This document shows, piece by piece, positions 34,936 to 44,850 of a DNA stretch of 64,000 nucleotides; position 1 is the stretch's first letter, and each line of letters starts with the position of its first letter. The position numbers and the translations under genes were made by a program. The stretch is from assembly GCF_008974325.1 (NCBI RefSeq), contig NZ_BKCG01000002.1, forward strand, positions 1 through 64,000. The letters are read 5' to 3'. Source of the DNA: Patiriisocius marinus (GTDB taxonomy: Bacteria > Bacteroidota > Bacteroidia > Flavobacteriales > Flavobacteriaceae). The notes under the pieces were generated by a model that was not told the origin of the DNA, ran no database searches, and saw only the letters and a list, made by a program, of their open reading frames with translations.

Positions 34936-35346
34936 ATGGGACGAATACTTGCTATTGATTATGGAACTAAGCGTACAGGCATTGCAGTGACTGATGAGTT
35001 ACAGCTAATTGCCAGTGGTTTGACAACAGTTGAAACGCATAATTTAATGCCTTTTATTGCTGAGTATTTAGAAAAAGAGCTTGTAGACACCATTGTCATA
35101 GGGCAGCCTACGCAAAAGGATGGTACTCCATCGGATGTTGAAGGAAATATTCAAAACTTTATAAATGGTTTTCAGATTAAATTTCCTAATATGATTATCG
35201 CTCGTGAAGAGGAGCGTTATACCAGTAATATGGCATTTCAAACAATGATTGATAGTGGTTTAAAGAAAAAACAACGAAGGAATAAAGCGTTAATAGACGA
35301 AATAGCAGCAACTATCATATTACAGAACTATATGCGTTATCGTTAA
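34936..35346 (+). CDS. ruvX: Holliday junction resolvase-like protein RuvX/YqgF
   Basis: This protein has 136 residues from the ATG at 34936 (MGRILAIDYGTKRTGIAVTD), the usual N-terminus of the family; an ATG 29 codons earlier lies before the promoter box. The RNase H-like core is clear: AIDYGTKRTGIAV with catalytic Asp7, a VIGQPTQKDGTPSD strand and loop, REEERYTS and KALIDEIAATIILQNY with the last acidic residue. The family acts on pre-16S rRNA 5' ends; the recombination role is uncertain. It precedes def by 59 bases. Confidence 0.92.
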   Translation: MGRILAIDYGTKRTGIAVTDELQLIASGLTTVETHNLMPFIAEYLEKELVDTIVIGQPTQKDGTPSDVEGNIQNFINGFQIKFPNMIIAREEERYTSNMAFQTMIDSGLKKKQRRNKALIDEIAATIILQNYMRYR

Positions 35347-35405
35347 TATTTCGGCTTTGCTTTATAAAAGAATTACAATAATTGATTAAAGAAAAAAGTA
35401 CAACA

Positions 35406-35996
35406 ATGGTATTACCAATTGTCGCTTATGGCGATCCAGTTTTAAGAAAAGAATGTGAAGATATTGATAAGGATTACCCTAATCTAGAGGCTCTACTTGA
35501 TAATATGTACGAGACCATGTACGCTGCTAGCGGTGTAGGTTTAGCTGCTCCTCAAATAGGGAAAGCTATCCGCGTATTTTTAGTGGATGCTTCGCCATTT
35601 GCAGATGAAGAAGAGATGGGTAAAGAAGAGTTTGAGTTAACATCTAACTTCAAAAGAACTTTTATCAATGCAACTATAATTGAAGAGTCAGGAGATGAAT
35701 GGGCTTTTAACGAAGGGTGTTTAAGTATTCCAGATGTGCGTGAGGATGTATTTAGACAACCTAATATTAAAGTGCATTATTTCGATGAAAATTTTAAAGA
35801 GCATACAGAGGATTTTACTGGTATTGTTGCTAGAGTAATTCAGCATGAATATGATCATATTGAAGGAATTTTATTTACAGATAAACTTTCTGCATTAAAA
35901 AAGCGTTTGATTAAAGGTAAATTAACGAATATTAGTAAAGGGAAAACGAATGCAGATTACAGAATGCGTTACCCAAATGCTAAAAAGAAACGTTAA
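35406..35996 (+). CDS. def: Peptide deformylase
   Basis: This protein has 196 residues from the ATG at 35406 (MVLPIVAYGDPVLRK). The earlier TTG at 35382 adds residues absent in the family. The three motifs are intact: GVGLAAPQIG (near 45), EGCLSIP (near 110) and QHEYDHIEG (near 150), with Cys and both His as metal ligands. A longer insert after motif 1 (about residues 61-85) is common in Bacteroidota enzymes. It removes the formyl group from new proteins. Confidence 0.95.
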   Translation: MVLPIVAYGDPVLRKECEDIDKDYPNLEALLDNMYETMYAASGVGLAAPQIGKAIRVFLVDASPFADEEEMGKEEFELTSNFKRTFINATIIEESGDEWAFNEGCLSIPDVREDVFRQPNIKVHYFDENFKEHTEDFTGIVARVIQHEYDHIEGILFTDKLSALKKRLIKGKLTNISKGKTNADYRMRYPNAKKKR

Positions 35997-36108
35997 GAGC
36001 ATTGCACATTTAAAAAATTCAAAACATCTTTGCCACCCCATAATGTAACACGGTACTAAAAGCGTCGTTTATTTAATGGATTAAAGATTAATAAGAAGAA
36101 CCTACAAT

Positions 36109-36651
36109 ATGAGTTTAGAAAAAGTATTATCAATTTCAGGAAAACCAGGTTTATATCGTTTGACAAATCAAACAAGAAGTGGTTTTTTAGCAGAGTCGTT
36201 ATTAGACAACAAGAAAATTAGCGTAAGTGCAAGACACAACGTGAGTTTGCTTTCGGAAATTGCTATTTATACGTTAACGGAAGAAGTTCCGTTAAGAGAA
36301 ATTTTCAAGAAAATCGCCGAAAAGGAAGAGGGTAAAGAAACTATAAGCCATAAAGTGCCAAAAATCGAACTTGAAGAGTTCTTTTTTAGTGTAGTGCCAG
36401 ACTATGATGAAGAGCGTGTGTACGCAAGCGACATTAAAAAAGTGGTGCAATGGTATAATCTATTAGTTAAAAACGGTCTTAATGATTTTTCTGAATCTGC
36501 AGCAGCAGCTAAAAAAGAAGATCAAGAAGTAGCTAAAGCAGCAGCGGCAGCACCTAAAGCAAAAAAAGCAGCACCTAAATCTGCAGCGCCTAAAGCTGCT
36601 TCAGGTAAAAAAGGAGCAGCAGCTAAAAGTACAGCAGCAAGAAAAAAATAA
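36109..36651 (+). CDS. DUF5606 domain protein with histone H1-like tail
   Basis: This 180-residue protein has a folded part (1-128: MSLEKVLSISGKPGLYRLTNQ, then SVSARHNVSLLSEIAIYT and FFSVVPDYDEERVYASDIKKVVQWY), which matches DUF5606, a Bacteroidota family of unknown role. The last 50 residues consist almost only of Ala, Lys, Pro and Ser (AAAPKAKKAAPKSAAPKAAS), like eukaryotic histone H1 tails. Such a tail suggests binding to nucleic acid; this is inference. It follows def and ends with a strong terminator. Confidence 0.82.
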   Translation: MSLEKVLSISGKPGLYRLTNQTRSGFLAESLLDNKKISVSARHNVSLLSEIAIYTLTEEVPLREIFKKIAEKEEGKETISHKVPKIELEEFFFSVVPDYDEERVYASDIKKVVQWYNLLVKNGLNDFSESAAAAKKEDQEVAKAAAAAPKAKKAAPKSAAPKAASGKKGAAAKSTAARKK

Positions 36652-36669
36652 AAGTTGTAAACTTTATAT

Positions 36670-36708
36670 AATCCCGTTATTCATATTGAATAGCGGGATT
36701 TTTTTTGT
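36670..36708 (+). terminator. Rho-independent terminator
   Basis: AATCCCGTTATTCA (36670-36683) and TGAATAGCGGGATT (36687-36700) form a 14-bp stem with one G-U pair and a 3-nt loop, followed by a run of T residues. It ends the DUF5606 gene 19 nt after its stop. Confidence 0.9.
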
Positions 36709-36753
36709 GTCACTATTTTAAAGGTTTAACTTTACGTTTCAATAATTTTACCA

Positions 36754-37527
36754 ATGAATACAAGAGCCCAACAATTAGCTGCATTTGATAGATTGCTAAC
36801 CATTATGGACGAATTGAGGGAGCAATGCCCTTGGGATAAAAAGCAAACAATGGAGACCTTACGCCATCTAACCATTGAAGAAACTTACGAGTTAGGTGAT
36901 GCTATTTTAGAAAAAGATCTAGAGGAGGTAAAGGGAGAATTAGGTGATTTACTTTTACATATCATTTTTTATGCTAAAATAGGAAGTGAAACAAAAGACT
37001 TTGATATTGCTGATGTTGCCAATCAAATTTGCGAAAAATTGATACATAGGCATCCGCACATTTACGGTGATGTTGAGGTTGCAAATGAAGAAGAGGTAAA
37101 ACAAAATTGGGAAGCATTAAAACTTAAGGAAGGTAAAACAAGTGTTTTACAGGGAGTCCCAAAATCATTGCCCGCATTAGTAAAAGCAAACCGAATTCAA
37201 GATAAAGTAGCTGGAGTTGGTTTTGATTGGGAATTTCCTGAGCAAGTTTTTGAAAAAGTAAAGGAAGAGCTTGGGGAATTACAAGTTGAGGTTGAAGCCG
37301 GTGATCAAGAAAAAATGGAAGATGAATTTGGTGATGTATTGTTTTCAATGATAAACTACGCTAGATTTTTAAAAATTGATCCAGAAAATGCGCTTGAACG
37401 CACTAATAAAAAATTTATAAAACGATTTCAGTATTTAGAAAAGAAAGCTAAGGAATTAGGTAAGTCATTGAAAGAAATGACCCTAGAAGAAATGGATATT
37501 TACTGGGAAGAAGCTAAAAAGAATTAA
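36754..37527 (+). CDS. mazG: Nucleoside triphosphate pyrophosphohydrolase
   Basis: This 257-residue protein has two MazG units. The first has CPWDKKQTMETLRHLTIEETYELGDAI and LGDLLLHIIFYAK. The second has VKEELGELQVEVEAGDQEKMEDEFGDVLFSMINYARF, with the EExE helix and ExxD motifs of the metal site. It hydrolyses NTPs to NMP and pyrophosphate, including ppGpp-related or oxidised nucleotides. The near-consensus TAACTTTA box at 36726-36733 may serve it. Confidence 0.93.
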   Translation: MNTRAQQLAAFDRLLTIMDELREQCPWDKKQTMETLRHLTIEETYELGDAILEKDLEEVKGELGDLLLHIIFYAKIGSETKDFDIADVANQICEKLIHRHPHIYGDVEVANEEEVKQNWEALKLKEGKTSVLQGVPKSLPALVKANRIQDKVAGVGFDWEFPEQVFEKVKEELGELQVEVEAGDQEKMEDEFGDVLFSMINYARFLKIDPENALERTNKKFIKRFQYLEKKAKELGKSLKEMTLEEMDIYWEEAKKN

Positions 37528-37623
37528 ATTATTGAATTTGTAAAATTTTCTTAAATTTGAAAGCAACCCTTTTAGAAAACCTGTATCTCTTTAAAAGAAC
37601 CACAGTAAAAATTGTAAAAGAAT

Positions 37624-38001
37624 ATGTTTTTAATCGCAAGATCAGTTTCAAGATGGTACCCTGAATTATTCCTAATTATTTCAGTGATAATTTATTGGGC
37701 TTCAGCGGGACAGTTTTTAAATCCTATTGCAATTATTCTCTTAACATTGTTATTTTCACAGCTTACTTATAAAAGCAGAACTTTAGGTTTAGTAATTGCG
37801 TCAATTTTAGTGTTGTTAGTGAGTTATTTATTTATAGCATTGATTTCTGATATACTTACTGCCAAATCATTTATTTGGTCAGGACTAAAAATGACAATTA
37901 TTGGAAGTGGTTATTTGTTTATAACAGGCTATTACTCTGTAGTTCTTTTTATGAAAAATATTGCAACTACGCCAGATCGTTACCCATTAGGAAGCGATTA
38001 A
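37624..38001 (+). CDS. Small four-helix membrane protein, unknown function
   Basis: This 125-residue protein has about four hydrophobic helices (near 13-30, 33-50, 55-77 and 85-107), with loops too short for a domain. The N-terminus is basic (MFLIARSVSRWYPELF) and the C-terminus ends TTPDRYPLGSD. I do not recognise a family. It sits between mazG and the pyrG promoter and has no partner on its strand. Confidence 0.65.
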   Translation: MFLIARSVSRWYPELFLIISVIIYWASAGQFLNPIAIILLTLLFSQLTYKSRTLGLVIASILVLLVSYLFIALISDILTAKSFIWSGLKMTIIGSGYLFITGYYSVVLFMKNIATTPDRYPLGSD

Positions 38002-38139
38002 CAGAGAAAGTTTTATTTCTGAAACTTTAAAAATCACAAAACATATTTTTTCACATACAATTTAGTGAAACTAGTCTATTGCGTTATCCTATAAGTTTTT
38101 AGAAATAACGGGTAACTCCTTCGGTATATCTTCATATAA

Positions 38140-39825
<1,686 letters not shown>

Positions 39826-39829
39826 TAAT

Positions 39830-40579
39830 ATGGCAATTAGACTTTGCATATTAAGTGTACTGATGTTTGTCATTAGTTCTTGTTCGTTAAACGATGATAA
39901 TTCAATTGTTATTAATGATGCTTTGTTAGTTAAATCTATAAGCACTAATGGCGTATTGACTGAAAGCTTTGTATATGATGATAACGATCATCTAATTACT
40001 AGGTTAGGGAGTTATGAGCTAGGAGCTACAAGAATTGAATTTGAATATGAGGAAAATTTAATTACCTACAATTATTACAATGATCAAAACGAATTGGTTA
40101 GAAGTTTAGAAAATCATCTTGAAGGTGGTGTTTTTACACGTCTAGATGAAATTGATGTTAATACAGGAGACGTATTTGCGTACAGATTGTATGCAACTAA
40201 TTCATCAACCTGTAATTTAGATTCAGTAACTTATTTTGACGAAAATCAAGAACAGTATTTGAATATTGAATTTGACTATTCAGATCAAAATTGTAGTGCA
40301 GAAATTTTATTGATAGATAGTAATCCTGATAATCGTTCTAGAAATATTACGGTAAATGACGGAAAAAACAGCGCTATTAAATCTTTAGGATATGCCTTTT
40401 ATGACACAGTTTTTGCTCATAATAGATTATCATATACTAACTATAATGATGCTAACGAAGTAATTCCGGAAATCTCATATAGTAATGAATTTACTTATAA
40501 TGAGCTTGACTATCCTATTACTGAAACTAGAACTTATGGTGATGAAAGGATTGTTGTATATAGCTATGACTATTATTAA
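39830..40579 (+). CDS. Lipoprotein of unknown function
   Basis: This protein has 249 residues from the ATG at 39830, where the signal begins (MAIRLCILSVLMFVISSC, lipobox ISSC, Cys18); a longer frame reaching into pyrG is not credible. The mature protein has repeated short strands (SFVYDDNDHLITRLGSYEL, RIEFEYEENLITYNYYNDQ, NEFTYNELDYPITETRTY), a pattern like RHS/YD-type or DUF4595-type beta repeats. It is probably anchored to the outer membrane. It is cotranscribed with pyrG. Confidence 0.7.
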   Translation: MAIRLCILSVLMFVISSCSLNDDNSIVINDALLVKSISTNGVLTESFVYDDNDHLITRLGSYELGATRIEFEYEENLITYNYYNDQNELVRSLENHLEGGVFTRLDEIDVNTGDVFAYRLYATNSSTCNLDSVTYFDENQEQYLNIEFDYSDQNCSAEILLIDSNPDNRSRNITVNDGKNSAIKSLGYAFYDTVFAHNRLSYTNYNDANEVIPEISYSNEFTYNELDYPITETRTYGDERIVVYSYDYY

Positions 40580-40635
40580 TTAAGACAATATGTCGTAATC
40601 TAAATTTAGGATAGATTATTGACTAAAGAAAAAAG

Positions 40636-40732
40636 TAATTTTGGCAGAGCCGAAATATTAAAGACATTAACTAAGTGAAAACCATTAAAATTTCCGAAGA
40701 AATTATTTTAGAAATTTTAAACATTAACTAAG
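40636..40732 (+). promoter_or_regulatory. yidC leader: -7 box and a direct repeat
   Basis: The region 40580-40771 has an exact -7 box TAATTTTG at 40636-40643. A 12-bp direct repeat ACATTAACTAAG occurs at 40664-40675 and 40721-40732, each preceded by a similar GAAATNTTAAA segment. The ATTTCCGAAG motif shared with other intergenic regions lies between them (40690-40699). The repeat may be a binding site or a copied leader segment. Confidence 0.4.
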
Positions 40733-40780
40733 CCTTTTATAGGTAAAAAGTTTCGCCTGCAGATACGGTGAATGAACGAT

Positions 40781-42667
40781 ATGGAAAATAAAAAATTTGA
40801 CCTCAATTCATTAATAGGATTTTTATTAATAGGTGCCATTTTTATATGGATGCTTTATTTGCAAAAACCAACTGATGAAGAAATTGCAGCTGAAGAAGCT
40901 AAAATTGAAGCACAGAAAGTCGCTGCTGAAAATGCAAAAAAACAAGCTGAAGAAGAAATTAAGTTAGCCGATGCCGCTGTATTGGAAGTGCCATCAGCAA
41001 CTGACTCACTAGGGTTATTAAAATTACAAAATGCTTTAGGGTCTTTTGCATATTCTGAAACACTACCGTCTGCCACTAATGCTACTACAGTTGTTGAAAA
41101 CGATGTTTTGTCTTTAACAATAAGTAATAAGGGTGGTTTTATTACTGAAGCTCGCTTAAAACAATTTAAAACATATGATTCTATTCCAGTATATTTAATA
41201 AAGGATGGGAATTCATCATTAAATTTTCAATTTGTTGCAGAGAATAGAACCTTAAACACTAAAGATCGTTATTTTGAACCTACACTTACTCAAAACGGTG
41301 AAAATCAAGTGTTAACTATGCGTTTGAAAACTTCGGCTAATGCCTTCGTTGAATATCGTTACGAGTTAATACCTGGAGAGTATATGACTAATTTTAGTAT
41401 TCGTTCTCAAGGATTAGAGAATGTTGTTGATACAAGTCAAGACATGTACCTTGATTGGAAGTTAAAAGGATACCGTCACGCTAAAAGTATCTCTTACGAA
41501 AATAGGTATACGCGTTTAACTTACGAATACGAAGGAGACAAGCATTCTAAGCTTTCGCCTACAGGTGATGATGATGAGGTTGAAAAAGATGTAAACTGGT
41601 TAAATATGCGTCAGCACTTTTTTAGCTCGATGTTATTGACTGATAAGTCATTTAAGGAAGTAGCTTTAAGTTCTAGAAACCTAGTTGAGGATGAAGAGAT
41701 AGATACCGTTTTTACAAAACAATATGGAGCTAAAATTTTATTAGAAGCTAAAGGGGGTGCAATTGCAGAAAATATGAATCTGTATTTTGGACCAACAGAT
41801 TATAAAATATTTAAAAAATACGATCGTAATCTTGATGAGGCTATGCCTTTAGGGTGGGGGATTTTTGGGATGATTAATAAGTTTCTTATTATACCATTAT
41901 ACGGTTTCTTAAGTGGATGGATGCCAGCAGGTATTGCTATTATTTTATTGACAATCATTTTAAAACTAGCATTATCTCCAGTACAATACAAACAATATGT
42001 AGCTCAAGCTAAGATGAAGGTGTTGAAGCCTGAAATTGATGCTATTAAGGAAAGAAACGAAGGTAATGCAATGAAGATTCAGCAGGAAACAATGAAACTT
42101 CAAAATATAGCAGGCGCCAGTCCATTGAAAGGTTGCCTCCCTGCACTATTGCAAATTCCTGTATTCTATGCGTTGTTTACATTTTTCCCAACAGCTTTTG
42201 ATTTACGTCAAAAAAGTTTCTTGTGGGCAGAAGATTTATCAAGTTATGATACCATAGCTGAATTGCCATTCCATATTCCATTCTACGGAGATCACATTAG
42301 TTTGTTCCCAATTCTTGCTTCGATAGCGATTTTCATATACATGACAATGACTATGGGGCAAAGTATGCAGACACAACAGCAGCCAGGAATGCCTAATATG
42401 AAGTTTTTAATGTATTTGTCGCCACTGTTTATGTTAGTGTTCTTCAATAACTATGCAAGTGGATTATCATTGTATTATTTTGTTTCTAATTTATTGACAA
42501 TAGGAATTATGCTCTTTATTAAGAATGTTATTATCGATGAAGATAAAATTCACGCTCAAATACAAGTGAATAAGGCAAAGCCGAAAAAACAAAGCAAATT
42601 TTCTAAGAAAATGGCTGATATGATGGAGCAAGCAGAAGCACAGAAAAAAGCTCAGAAGAAAAAATAA
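40781..42667 (+). CDS. yidC: Membrane protein insertase YidC
   Basis: This protein has 628 residues from the ATG at 40781 (MENKKFDLNSLIGFLLIG), preferred over an ATG three codons earlier because it matches the family start. It has an N-terminal helix, a large periplasmic domain (about 60-350) and the YidC/Oxa1 core with IFGMINKFLIIPLYGFLSGW, LSPVQYKQYVAQAKMKVLKPEIDAIKE, LKGCLPALLQIPVFYALF and MPNMKFLMYLSPLFMLVFFNNYASGLSLYYFVSN. The C-terminus is basic. It inserts and folds inner-membrane proteins. Confidence 0.96.
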   Translation: MENKKFDLNSLIGFLLIGAIFIWMLYLQKPTDEEIAAEEAKIEAQKVAAENAKKQAEEEIKLADAAVLEVPSATDSLGLLKLQNALGSFAYSETLPSATNATTVVENDVLSLTISNKGGFITEARLKQFKTYDSIPVYLIKDGNSSLNFQFVAENRTLNTKDRYFEPTLTQNGENQVLTMRLKTSANAFVEYRYELIPGEYMTNFSIRSQGLENVVDTSQDMYLDWKLKGYRHAKSISYENRYTRLTYEYEGDKHSKLSPTGDDDEVEKDVNWLNMRQHFFSSMLLTDKSFKEVALSSRNLVEDEEIDTVFTKQYGAKILLEAKGGAIAENMNLYFGPTDYKIFKKYDRNLDEAMPLGWGIFGMINKFLIIPLYGFLSGWMPAGIAIILLTIILKLALSPVQYKQYVAQAKMKVLKPEIDAIKERNEGNAMKIQQETMKLQNIAGASPLKGCLPALLQIPVFYALFTFFPTAFDLRQKSFLWAEDLSSYDTIAELPFHIPFYGDHISLFPILASIAIFIYMTMTMGQSMQTQQQPGMPNMKFLMYLSPLFMLVFFNNYASGLSLYYFVSNLLTIGIMLFIKNVIIDEDKIHAQIQVNKAKPKKQSKFSKKMADMMEQAEAQKKAQKKK

Positions 42668-42785
42668 CGTGGGTATTTAATATGTTTTAGAAAGAACTTG
42701 TTAAAATCGGCACTCTTTTTGAAAAGTGATATTTATTCAATAGAACTTAATTAAATACGTTATGTTATCTAAATCATCAGGATAT

Positions 42786-43487
42786 ATGAAATTTCTGCTC
42801 TCTTTTGTTATGTTGTTTTTAGTGTCTACAGTAACTTTGTTTGCTCAGGATATAAATCATACAGATGCTCAAGGCAACCGTCAAGGCGTTTGGAAAAAGT
42901 ATTTTAAAAATACCAAACAGCTTAGGTATGAAGGCCAATTTAAAGATGGAAAAGAGATAGGAACCTTTAAGTTTTATTGCGAAGAATGTAAAGATCAACC
43001 TTCAGTTATAAAAGAGTTTAGAAGTGACGGTTCTGCAAAAGTTTCATATTTTACTATTAAAGGAAAGTTAGTTAGTGAAGGCGAAATGGTTGGTAAAAAT
43101 CGTCAAGGTGAATGGTTAACATATCACAAAAAAGGGAATAAAGTGATGATGCGCGAAAACTACCTCGACAACAAGTTGGAAGGGGTTGTTACTGTTTATT
43201 ATGTAAATGATGTGGTTACAGAAACTACAAATTATGTAAATGGTTTAAAACAGGGGGTTAGTAAAAATTACTCAGTAAATGGCGTATTATTAAATGAGCT
43301 TAATTACCTCGATGATCAGCTGCAAGGTCGTGCTGTTTATTACGACAGTAATGGACAAATAACTATTGAAGGAACTTATAAAAAAGGACGTAAAGACGGT
43401 CTTTGGAAATATTATAAAAATGGAAAAGTAGAACTAGAAGAAATGCATCCAAAGCCATTAATTACAGGAAAGAAAATCAAGAATTAA
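42786..43487 (+). CDS. Secreted MORN-type repeat protein (YwqK-like)
   Basis: This protein has 233 residues from the ATG at 42786, where a signal peptide begins (MKFLLSFVMLFLVSTVTLFAQD); eight codons upstream also read open but precede the signal. The mature part has repeats of the MORN/YwqK type: YEGQFKDGKEIGTFKFY, VSEGEMVGKNRQGEWLTYHKKG, LEGVVTVYY, NGLKQGVSKNY, LQGRAVYYDSNG and IEGTYKKGRKDGLWKYYKNG. The YwqK antitoxin name of this family is not supported by any toxin gene here. It follows yidC and precedes a strong terminator. Confidence 0.8.
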   Translation: MKFLLSFVMLFLVSTVTLFAQDINHTDAQGNRQGVWKKYFKNTKQLRYEGQFKDGKEIGTFKFYCEECKDQPSVIKEFRSDGSAKVSYFTIKGKLVSEGEMVGKNRQGEWLTYHKKGNKVMMRENYLDNKLEGVVTVYYVNDVVTETTNYVNGLKQGVSKNYSVNGVLLNELNYLDDQLQGRAVYYDSNGQITIEGTYKKGRKDGLWKYYKNGKVELEEMHPKPLITGKKIKN

Positions 43488-43510
43488 AACGAATTAAATA
43501 GTTTTAAGTT

Positions 43511-43555
43511 AAACCCAAATTCTGATTTTTAATTAGAATTTGGGTTTTCCTTTTG
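43511..43555 (+). terminator. Rho-independent terminator
   Basis: AAACCCAAATTCTGAT (43511-43526) and ATTAGAATTTGGGTTT (43532-43547) form a 16-bp stem with one G-U pair, followed by TTCCTTTTG. It ends the MORN repeat gene about 24 nt after its stop. Confidence 0.85.
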
Positions 43556-43570
43556 CCATTATAAATGTTG

Positions 43571-43578
43571 TAATTTTG
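43571..43578 (+). promoter_or_regulatory. -7 box TAATTTTG before mnmA
   Basis: This exact TAnnTTTG match ends eight bases before the ATG at 43587, again giving a very short leader, just downstream of the preceding terminator. Confidence 0.5.
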
Positions 43579-43586
43579 TACCGATA

Positions 43587-44795
43587 ATGAACAATCAAAA
43601 AACAGTAGTAGTAGGCCTAAGTGGCGGAGTAGACTCTAGCGTTGCAGCTTATCTTTTAAAAGAGCAAGGTTATAATGTAATTGGGCTTTTTATGAAAAAC
43701 TGGCACGATGACTCTGTAACTATTAGTGAAGAGTGTCCTTGGCTTGAAGATAGTAATGATGCAATGTTAGTTGCCCAAAAACTCAATATTCCATTTCAAA
43801 CAGTAGATTTAAGTGAACAATATAAGGAGCGTATTGTAGACTATATGTTTAGGGAATACGAAATGGGAAGAACACCTAATCCAGACGTATTATGTAACCG
43901 CGAAATTAAGTTTGATGTGTTTATGAAAATAGCACTTGACTTGGGAGCAGACTTTGTTGCGACTGGGCATTATTGTAGAACTTCTACAACAGTAGTTAAA
44001 AATAATGGTGAGGATTTAAAGATTCATCAATTATTGGCTGGAAAAGATCCCAATAAAGATCAGAGCTATTTTTTATGTCAATTGTCTCAAGAACAACTTT
44101 CTAAAACGTTGTTTCCTATAGGAGAATTATTAAAGCCTGAGGTTCGTAAAATTGCAGCAGAACAAGAATTAATTACTGCTGAAAAAAGAGATTCACAAGG
44201 ATTGTGCTTTATAGGAAAAGTTAGGCTACCAGAATTTTTGCAACAGCAATTAGCACCTAAAAAAGGACAAATTGTTGAAATAGCTGCAGATTCAGATAAA
44301 TATAATAATGTAGCTATTGATGGTATAACCGAAATAGAAATGTTACAGAATATTTCGGCTAAAACCACTTATAATGTTTCAGATGGAAAAGTAGTTGGCG
44401 AACATCAAGGCGCCCATTATTTTACAAATGGTCAACGAAAAGGTTTGGCAGTAGGAGGTATGAAAGAGCCTTTGTTCGTGATTGCTACCGATGTTTCTGA
44501 AAATATTATTTATACAGGACAAGGTAAAAATCACCCAGGTTTATACCGTCGTGGCTTATTTGTTTCTAATGAAGAAACACATTGGATTAGAGAGGATTTA
44601 AAACTGTCAATTGGCGAAAAATTAGCAACTAAAGCGAGAATTCGATATAGACAACCTTTAGAAGATGCAGTATTATATCAAACTGAATTTGGATTGTATG
44701 TTATTTTTAATAATCCTCAGTCAGCAATTACTGCAGGACAATTTGTGGCTTGGTATGATGGAGAAGAGTGTTTAGGTAGTGGAGTAATTTCGTAA
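43587..44795 (+). CDS. mnmA: tRNA 2-thiouridine(34) synthase MnmA
   Basis: This 402-residue protein has the PP-loop ATP pyrophosphatase core [19 protein letters not shown] near 10-28. The catalytic Cys lies in [15 protein letters not shown] near 108, the second Cys in [15 protein letters not shown] near 210, and the central region contains HYCRT and DQSYFLCQL. It thiolates U34 of Lys, Glu and Gln tRNAs with a sulfur relay. The C-terminal half has the usual beta-barrel. Confidence 0.95.
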   Translation: MNNQKTVVVGLSGGVDSSVAAYLLKEQGYNVIGLFMKNWHDDSVTISEECPWLEDSNDAMLVAQKLNIPFQTVDLSEQYKERIVDYMFREYEMGRTPNPDVLCNREIKFDVFMKIALDLGADFVATGHYCRTSTTVVKNNGEDLKIHQLLAGKDPNKDQSYFLCQLSQEQLSKTLFPIGELLKPEVRKIAAEQELITAEKRDSQGLCFIGKVRLPEFLQQQLAPKKGQIVEIAADSDKYNNVAIDGITEIEMLQNISAKTTYNVSDGKVVGEHQGAHYFTNGQRKGLAVGGMKEPLFVIATDVSENIIYTGQGKNHPGLYRRGLFVSNEETHWIREDLKLSIGEKLATKARIRYRQPLEDAVLYQTEFGLYVIFNNPQSAITAGQFVAWYDGEECLGSGVIS

Positions 44796-44850
44796 CTTTA
44801 CGAAAAAGTTGCAACCGTTACACTATTACTGATTATAAAAAAGAAAAATT

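Noticed and set aside
42786-43487. Toxin-antitoxin function of the YwqK-like protein
   Set aside because: The family name mentions an antitoxin, but the protein is secreted, consists of MORN-type repeats, and has no toxin gene beside it.
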